A DNA stretch of 64,000 nt from Aquila chrysaetos chrysaetos. Taxonomy: Eukaryota > Chordata > Aves > Accipitriformes > Accipitridae. The notes under the pieces were generated by a model. The model saw nothing but the letters and a program-made list of their open reading frames with translations. It searched no databases and was not told the origin of the DNA. A program made the translations under genes and the position numbers. Location: NCBI RefSeq assembly GCF_900496995.4, contig NC_044014.1:14100501-14164500 (forward strand). The letters run 5' to 3'. Below, piece after piece: positions 57,001 through 64,000 of the stretch (positions are counted from its first letter, which is position 1; the number at the start of each line of letters is the position of its first letter).

Positions 57001-60000
57001 ACTGTTGCCTTTCTTCTTTGCAACTATCAAAAAAAAAAAAAAAAAGCATCTACAAGCATGCAAGCATGCACACACACTCTTAAAGAACAAGAAATTAAAG
57101 CAGACATTTCTACCATGATGTAAAGGTCAAAAGAAAGGATGATGGCAGTGTCCTGTCAGGGCGAAGGTGGGCAGCTGAAGCATTTGCTGTTATACATAAC
57201 AAAGCAACGTTAAAGATGGTCTATCGGAAGGGAGATGGGATGATGCAGGAGAACAGTACTGGGCTACAGATGATCAGTGGAAGGGTCTCCTGAGCTATGT
57301 ATTTTTATTTTTTTACTGAACCTATGCTACTTGCTAAGAGATTTGTCAGCAACATATGGAATTAAATGTTCATTAAAAGTACTTTTTATTATGACCAGGA
57401 GAATCCTGGCTTTCATCTTCACAGAAAGTTACTAATAGATGAGGCTTTCATCTCTCCCAGTGGACAGTAGAGTTACACTTGGACAGGTAACAGAAAACCA
57501 GAGGTGGAGTAAGTTGGTGCAAAGTTCCGACAGTGACAGACCTGAGGGTACAAAAAGAACTGGAAGGCTATGTCTGTAAATTAAGTCAAACATACCTAAT
57601 CAAATATAAGGACTGATAAAAAACATCGTTCTGTTTCCCTTTCTAGATTTAAAGGATAAGAAAACTACAAGTTTATTATTCTGAGAGTGCAGACACATAA
57701 TTAACATGGTGTTTTATTTGCCAGGAATTTTTTCATTTGGAGGGAGTGGGGGGGAAAGCTGTGTTCTAGTGTAGTCATGGTCAAAAAGCAATTACGCTTG
57801 AGCTTTACTCAATGATTTAAATATTATTACTGCTCTCTCTACATGGTAAATCTTAAGAAGTTTTATAATTGCTAGCACTATAAGATAAACCAGGGAAACT
57901 CAGAAAACACTCTGGCCTTTCCAGTTCCCATGTCTACTCAAGTATCACATATAATAAAGGTCACGCACTTTACTAAAGAACATATTGGATGGTTAAAAGG
58001 CAGACAGTACAAGACAGTCCACCTTTTTTAAAGTTACCACTTGGTTATGCCCAATAAGTATCTTAAAATAAACTCAGATATCTTTAAAATACATGGTTTC
58101 ACTGCACACACAGCATAGAAGTCACACATTATTTCTCACATGTGCTGAACAAATAATAAACACCAGAGAACAGTATTATATTGCATTTGTGTGAAACTTC
58201 AGTGTCTTGCCCAAAGTTAATAACTACTGTAATTTTGATCTTTTTACTATGAATACTGCGTAATTACATACATTTGTGCTAACTAGTTTGGAGACAGCAG
58301 TGACATTGATCAGCACATACGAGCAGAAGGAGAAGAGAAAACACACATCTGGAAAATTAGGAAAATAAAACTTTTGTTGTTTTGCATTTTAAGACTTACA
58401 TCCTGCATTTGTGCGTTGAAAAGTGTACATGAAGACAACTGAAAAGACTGAATCATAACCTGAGCAACGCCCTGTGGGACACAATGTACTTCCTATGTCA
58501 TAATATAATGAAATATATTTCTGTTCTTAAAAAACAAGAAGAAATGAGATCTGCTGCATGTTAGTAATACACATTTAAAATGTCAAGGCTAATCACACAG
58601 AAGTCGTCCCTGACAGAAGTTCTAGATATTCTAAAACTAAACATCTGCACCTTGTCTAGTATTTATCATTCCAAGTAAGGATATTTCACCTTTAAAATTG
58701 TCTCTTTCACCTCTCTCACTTCAACATATTGAAACCAGCAAAAGAAAAAAACAAACTCACTACAAACACTATGAAAATTTAGGTTTTTAATTGTTTCCTT
58801 AAAAAGTTCAGAGACACGTATCCTTGGTATGGGGAGAGCGCTGCAACTCAATCACATTCTATCTATCCTGGAAAATCCCCTTTTGAATTAAACACATAAT
58901 TGAATAAAGTTGCTATTATTTTCTAGGTCACTCACATAAACATTTAATCTTTAAGTTACTCAATCCAAATGTGCTCTGTTGTGGTGCAAACTCACTCTGT
59001 GCAAGCTGTGGCCATCACAAAGCCAGTATTTTCTAAAATACTAGCCCACTTTCTAGCTGGGTCATATAAAAGCAGCAAGTCTGAAGGCATGAAATTATAG
59101 ATGAAGTCTTGTAAAGTTTCCATACACCTACACTTTGACATTTAAATAACTTCATTTTACCTTTTCTGTTCTGCTTCTATGAACAAGATGCCTCATGCTT
59201 ACATATCATATATGTTTTCCTCCCCTGCGCTTATGTTGCTCAGAACTCACTTCTAACTGTAACCTTTATAATTGGATGGACCTATGGGGTACTTACCACT
59301 CATAAAAGCACTGTAAATAAACTTGCCGTAGAAAAATATTATTCTTTTTCAATACAGCATAGAAAATATTACGCTTAAACAGCACGAATCTGGAAATCTC
59401 TGCTCCTACATTTCTACACAGTATACTCTATGGGATGTGATATGGGAGTACTTGAAGAAAGAGAGCAGTATGTAGGGTTAGTTTGAGTTAGGTTCCATAT
59501 TCACTCAACAACAAGAAGTGAAATCATCAAGCTGTGTGAATACTGCTGCCTTTTGTATTTTAGTAGCTTGAAGGGGCCGTTGTTACCTGAGCATGCTGGC
59601 TTTGTGCAAGCTCCTCTTTCTTGCGTTTCATGAGCTCTTTTCTCAGCTCTTTGGGTGCTTTCTCCACTTCACATAAAACCTACAGTGTATATAAGCATGC
59701 AGAAGGTGGCGAAAAGAACACTTTTTCTCCACAGCAAGCATTACTGTGAACATAGGACATGCAGGTCAAGCACTAGAAAAGTACTGGGAAGCATGCATTA
59801 CTTCAGCGGCACGGATGTTAGCTTAGTGAAAAGAGCTTAATGAGAAGAGAAGGAACAATACATGCTTTATGTATGCCAGCGCAGTGCAGAGAGGAGGTAT
59901 ATGCCAGCCTCTTTTTGCATGCAAATGCTGCCCAGTGCTCTCAGAAATGGCAGTTGCTTGCTTGCGTTTTCATGCAGCAGCTAGAATAGTTAAGAAAAGC

Positions 60001-62699
60001 ACCACCTGCAAAAGTGGTATTTTCTTGAAACACTATGACAAAAGGACTACAGAGTATGTCTACCTCACAGTAAAGCTGTGACAAATGGTTGGAAGTTTAA
60101 AATAACTTCCACTGAAAACCAGCTATTTCTGACACTGTCTCAAACATGAATTTGTAAGATGCCATTATTAGTGTCTCCAACCATAAATGACATCTACACA
60201 GATTAAGCAAATAAAATAATAATACAAGCAAATAAAATATTAATTGGTTGTGTTTGGTCCTGAAGAATTTAAAAGAAAAACCCACAAATAACTAAGCATG
60301 TTTTCAAGAAACTTTTCACAACACATATGCTGGAATGGAACGTGTTTCAGACCAAGGTGAATTAGCCTAGATAAGTAGAAAGATTCTAAATATAACCTGG
60401 CTAAATCAACTGACTATTAATCTGTTAATATGCTGATGCATTTTATTTATTTTTAAAAACTACAACAATGTAACATTGCACACTCCAATATAGCATGGGT
60501 AGTTTTAGAGCACTAGCTGCATTTTCCTTCAAACTGTAAGTCACCTTCTTAAGCTTTAAATACAGAACTATGCACCCAAACCCAAATGCCTGTTTGTTTA
60601 ATAGTGGAAGCATCATCAGAAAACAGAGTCCAAATCACCACATGCTATTCCTGTTTCCATGAAAGAACTGCTTTTAGCTCCGAGCAATATGTAAAATTCT
60701 TCCCGCTTTCCCATGTAGGACCCAATCACCAGTAAACAGAGAGAGACTCAAAAATGCAAGAGGTACCGCAAAAGAAGAAAAATTGTTATTTACATATGAG
60801 CATATGGTTCAAACTGAATACAACCTATATTTTTTAATGCACGTTTGTACTACAGGATCATTCTATGCAAAAGCATGGACAGTACAGATTTCTAAAGGGA
60901 TGTCTGTGAGTCTAGTAACTATTAGAGCAAACGCTAGAGCCATTTATATACAAATGAGCACTACACAACTGATCTGAAAATGAAATAAAACAGCTTTTAA
61001 TATGCAAAATCCATAAGGAAACACATCACCTTCTCTTACTCTAATACAAACAAATTAATAGCATAAGGTGTCAAGTGTCAAAAGTCATTCATTTTGCCTT
61101 AACTGTATGACATGTATGAAATTAACTGTAAAAGATTTTACATTATCCAGACTTTTCTCTCCTGACTTTCTTTTTTGAGTTAAAAACCTAAATCCTTATA
61201 ACTGCTCACTTCATATAAAGAAATTCTAAACAACAACAGCACACATTCAATAAAAATCTAACAAATTACTCTTAACAACAATTAAAAAATCTCTGGAATT
61301 TAAGTGGTTCTCAGTAGTGATCAAGACCATACTCTTTTCTTCGAAAGTCTAATTTGATAAGTATTTACTAAGTAGCTATAGCTGGATTTGTTTAAAGTAG
61401 AAAGCTCAAATATTTTTCACAATCATTAAGAAAATACTTATTCTTGATTTAATATTTGAGACAAAGTATTTTATTAAAGATTCTGTGAAAGAAAGTCTTC
61501 TAACTTGGTGATGTTTTCTAGATTAAGTCAATACCTAAATCTTCCTGTTAGCTGTTTGTATTTCACTTTAGGCAGCAAAACAAAAGAAATAATACTGACT
61601 GCTAGTAACCTTTCCACAACTCGGTACAGCACATGAGGTTGACAAGGCTTTTGGGAGGCCTAATCTCAACTGTTTGTTATGCCCATACTCCTTATTTCCT
61701 ATATTATCATCATTGTCTCTTACCTCCTTTTTTTTATTCTTCAGCATGTTCTGGAATTTGGACAACTCCTTCTCCTGTTCTGCTTTGATCCGTTTTGCTT
61801 CATCTCGTAAACGATTTGTGTGTTCCTGTTCCAAGCGCTCTATTGTCTGTTTCTGCTGTTTTTCTAGATTTTCTATTTCTTGATCGTACTGTCGCTTTTT
61901 ACTCTGTAAAAATAAATTGGCATCTTTTTTTAGAAAATTAAATTATGTTCAGTGAAGTGCTGTACCACAGCAGAAGATGGCCATGATGAACTGTTCTGGC
62001 AGGCGACTTCTAGCATACAAGCTAGGCACCCCACAATGGAAAATATTGCCATTTATTAACAAGAATGAAAACTAAGCTATAGCCATCATATAAGGAAACA
62101 CCTGATTGCTGCTAGTAGTATTCTGCCTACTCCATCAAGATGTCATATTTTAAGAGCACCAAAGTCCAGAAACTCACTGTCATTTCCTGTTCAAAACGTC
62201 TGTACATCTGTTCTCGCTGTTGCAAAAGCTTATTACTGAGTTGCTGTTGGGCTCTCTGCTCCTCTTTCTGAAGAAGTCTTAGCTCTCTTAGCTCTTGACG
62301 TCTAATAATGAAAAAGAACACTTAATATTGATGGGAAAACAAAAGAAGTGGAAAATTACAAAAGATGAAAAAAGCATCTAAAACTTAGGTCCAGTAAAGC
62401 TGGTTTTGAATTTATTGTCTTAAACACTTTACACTCCTTTCTACTAACAAAATAATTGAAATTAATACCCAAGTATTACAGAAAAAATCACTAGCCCCCT
62501 TCTTTTATTCAAAGAGGAAAAAAATTAGCTGCTAACCTCTTCTAAATTTTACTTTTAAAAACACTTACCGTAGAAATCGCATTTCTTCACTCTTCGAGTC
62601 ATTTTCAGTAACTATTTTTGATGTGGTTACACTCACTTCTACTCCATCAACAACAAACTTCCGAGTTTTCTTTAAAGTTTTCTTCTGTCTTCTAGTTTC
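50872..62699 (-). CDS. SLK: STE20-like Ser/Thr kinase, C-terminal 452 residues in 10 exons (5' part outside window)
   Basis: SLK is a GCK-family kinase linked to the cytoskeleton, focal-adhesion turnover, ERM phosphorylation and apoptosis. The kinase domain and acidic middle lie beyond the right edge; what is here is the coiled-coil/ATH region used for dimerisation and targeting. The ten exons sum to 1359 nt in frame, starting [20 protein letters not shown] and ending [12 protein letters not shown] then TAA. That C-terminus is what I recall for human SLK and separates it from the paralogue STK10/LOK. Charged Glu/Gln/Lys/Arg-rich helices fill almost the whole length. It is convergent with COL17A1, as in human. 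Splice sites are all GT-AG on the minus strand. The 31-residue exon at 59587-59679 is the cassette skipped in the shorter mammalian isoform. Confidence 0.96.
51640..51753 (-). CDS. SLK: SLK exon, 38 residues
   Basis: [20 protein letters not shown] followed by [18 protein letters not shown]; phase 0 at both ends; nearly invariant relative to human. Confidence 0.96.
53327..53452 (-). CDS. SLK: SLK exon, 42 residues
   Basis: [20 protein letters not shown] then [20 protein letters not shown] and LQ; phase 0 at both ends. Donor gttaaa is weak. Confidence 0.95.
53980..54553 (-). mobile_element. CR1 LINE fragment in an SLK intron
   Basis: Starts ACAGAATCACAGAACGGTTG, the reverse complement of a diverged CR1 3' tail, and continues through the typical CR1 3' region (blocks like ctgttccagtctctgaccatcctcac and ctcctccaggctgaa are recognisable in pieces). 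Sense strand is minus, the same as SLK. More diverged than the copy at 21.5 kb, hence probably older. Its far end is about 50 bp from an SLK donor. Confidence 0.85.
54604..54792 (-). CDS. SLK: SLK exon, 63 residues
   Basis: Begins [20 protein letters not shown], includes [20 protein letters not shown], ends [11 protein letters not shown]. Phase 0 at both ends; donor gtaatt. Confidence 0.96.
55763..55887 (-). CDS. SLK: SLK exon, residues [12 protein letters not shown]...
   Basis: Enters in phase 1: [20 protein letters not shown] then [20 protein letters not shown] and EK. Acceptor ctcttttttccag; donor gttagt. Confidence 0.95.
56132..56261 (-). CDS. SLK: SLK exon, residues [12 protein letters not shown]...
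   Basis: [20 protein letters not shown] then [20 protein letters not shown] and LMR plus one base. Donor gtatcc is weak; reading frame and homology support it. Confidence 0.94.
56262..59586 (-). other. SLK intron downstream of the cassette exon
   Basis: 3.3 kb of AT-rich sequence. Contains an A15 run near 57030 and no recognisable exon or LINE. With the 2.0-kb intron on the other side it isolates the cassette exon. Confidence 0.7.
59587..59679 (-). CDS. SLK: SLK 31-residue cassette exon
   Basis: 93 nt, phase 0 at both ends: [20 protein letters not shown] then [11 protein letters not shown]. The human cassette reads [20 protein letters not shown] and is skipped in the shorter isoform. The donor is gtaaca and the acceptor atacactgtag has a poor pyrimidine tract; both are weak, in keeping with regulated inclusion. 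Confidence 0.94.
61724..61903 (-). CDS. SLK: SLK exon, 60 residues
   Basis: [60 protein letters not shown]; phase 0 at both ends, continuous predicted coiled coil. Confidence 0.96.
62178..62301 (-). CDS. SLK: SLK exon, residues [12 protein letters not shown]...
   Basis: Starts with the last base of an Arg codon: [20 protein letters not shown] then [20 protein letters not shown] and T. Donor gtgagt. Confidence 0.96.
62569..62699 (-). CDS. SLK: SLK exon, most 5' one in the window
   Basis: 131 nt: [43 protein letters not shown] plus two bases of Arg. Acceptor ctttattcag; donor gtaagt. The preceding exon is outside the window or not recognised. Confidence 0.95.
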
Positions 62700-64000
62700 C
62701 TGAATAAAGCATTGTTAAGTTATTCTGTACTTATTTAAGTTATATCCTTTTTTTCTCTTTTTTCTTAATAGTCAATTATTTCAAATATTTCTCTGAAGGC
62801 CTATCGTATAGTAAACAGGAGTTCTTCTCACTTATCAAGTACCTCACTGATCAATTGAGAACTTGAAAAATTCTAATGTACTGAAACTTTCTCTAGTCAG
62901 CAAAGGAAACCTGTAATTATTGATCATCTAAGTTGCCAGGAAAAAAAAAAAAAAAAAAAAAATCTACGTAAAACCTGAACAGAACTGATATAGTTTTATT
63001 TTCAAGAGCTGAAGACAGTTGCAATTACTGTTTGCTTTCGACCATAATTTTCCCAGTCACCAAAAAAGATATTTAATTCTGAAAAATAGTACTGAAACAG
63101 AATAGCAATTTACTCACCTACTTCTGCTTTTGAAATAAGTTAAACAAACAAGGGTTATTTTTTTTTTAATTCATATATATTAGTCAGAAATCATGTGATG
63201 ATCTTGCCAACAGAACTGGAGAAATCTCACTTCTCAGAGCTGCTATTGTTACATTACAAGAGAAAAGAGACCCCAGCTGAAACTGCATCTCCGTTGTGTT
63301 AGGGCTACTGCAAACACCTTGAAGTCATGCTTAGCACAGCTACGCCAAGGTATGATTTTTGTTTGGGGTTTTTTTTGTTGTTGTTTTTTGGGGTTGTTTT
63401 GTTTTTTTCAAACCCATGGTTATACAGTTACTATCCTAGTATGGCTATAATTATATCAGTTTAAAGATATAAATAAAGTTCATAATCTAGAATGTGCTTC
63501 CTCTGAATAAGCTCATTCATACTGGCATAATTGCATTGATATAGTACAACCATAGGAGTACAGTGTTCGAAACAAACAAACCTGAGAGACTATCTGCCTT
63601 AGATCTTCTAAATATAAACAGAGACAGAAGATGGAAGTGACAGGAATTCAATATAAGATCAGATGTTGTAAGAGATTTGTCCTGTGAAAACAGGAATTCT
63701 GTGCAGAGTAAGGCGTTGAACTTCTTGAATATCAGTTTTGAACTACAACCATTCACAAACCTTCACCTTTAATGTTGTCAGACTTCCTGTTATATACTAG
63801 TCTACATTTTTAAAATACAATTATGCAATAAGAAAATAATTAGCAGCTCCGTAGCTTCTAGCTTTGCTGCATAACTGCACAAAATCTAGATATTGTTAAA
63901 GCACGCAATCTAGAATACTTCGGTTTCTACAAAGTTTTATATTCCACACTGTCATACTAGTTACTCACTCAATTTTCTTTGTTGCAAAGGTCAAACTTGG
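62700..64000 (-). other. SLK intron reaching the window edge
   Basis: No in-frame exon that fits the phase-0 entry of the next SLK exon. Contains A22 at 62941-62962 and T/G-rich runs near 63360-63410. Confidence 0.65.
62941..62962. repeat. A22 homopolymer
   Basis: Uninterrupted run of 22 A on the plus strand inside an SLK intron; may be a retroposon tail but no body is recognisable beside it. Confidence 0.9.

Noticed and set aside
63969-64000. Possible further SLK exon ending at a gtgagt donor at the right edge
   Set aside because: The next SLK exon must be entered in phase 0, and the frame that would end in phase 0 here contains a stop codon.
1-64000. Search for CRISPR arrays, bacterial operons, tRNA/rRNA genes or a novel defence-like system
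   Set aside because: The window is ordinary vertebrate genomic DNA with two split genes; no regularly spaced repeats, tRNA cloverleaf or operon-like gene packing was seen.

Overview
This is a piece of vertebrate nuclear genome, most likely from a bird. The evidence is two large, intron-rich, convergently transcribed genes with compact introns, few interspersed repeats, and CR1-type LINE fragments ending in the tail characteristic of birds and reptiles (repeated 'ATTCTATG'-like units). The species cannot be fixed from the sequence alone.

Plus strand, about 1.6-45 kb: a complete COL17A1 gene (collagen XVII alpha-1, BP180/BPAG2). I could place 56 coding exons, from the ATG at 6250 to the TAA at 43139-43141. 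They join in frame to a predicted protein of 1516 residues: a Ser-rich intracellular head, a Cys/Trp-flanked type II transmembrane segment (exon at 19880-20029), a juxtamembrane NC16A-like linker, a long Gly-X-Y block of about 245 residues, then many short Gly-X-Y blocks separated by non-collagenous linkers, ending in a basic tail. A TATA box at 1567-1572 and a splice donor at 1652/1653 suggest the non-coding first exon. Candidate polyadenylation signals lie at 44271 and 44992.

Middle, about 45-48 kb: no gene was recognised. Minus strand, 48-64 kb: the 3' half of SLK (STE20-like kinase), running from right to left. Ten coding exons (62699 down to 50872) encode the C-terminal 452 residues, which form the coiled-coil/ATH region, including the 31-residue cassette exon known to be alternatively spliced in mammals. 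The kinase-domain exons lie beyond the right edge. The AT-rich stretch 48.0-50.9 kb is the likely SLK 3' UTR.

The convergent COL17A1-SLK order is the same as I recall from human chromosome 10q24-q25, which supports both identifications. The products are not in one pathway: COL17A1 anchors basal epithelial cells at hemidesmosomes, and SLK is a cytoskeleton/adhesion-linked Ser/Thr kinase. I see no evidence of an undescribed system; the points of interest concern exon architecture, splicing and promoter structure.
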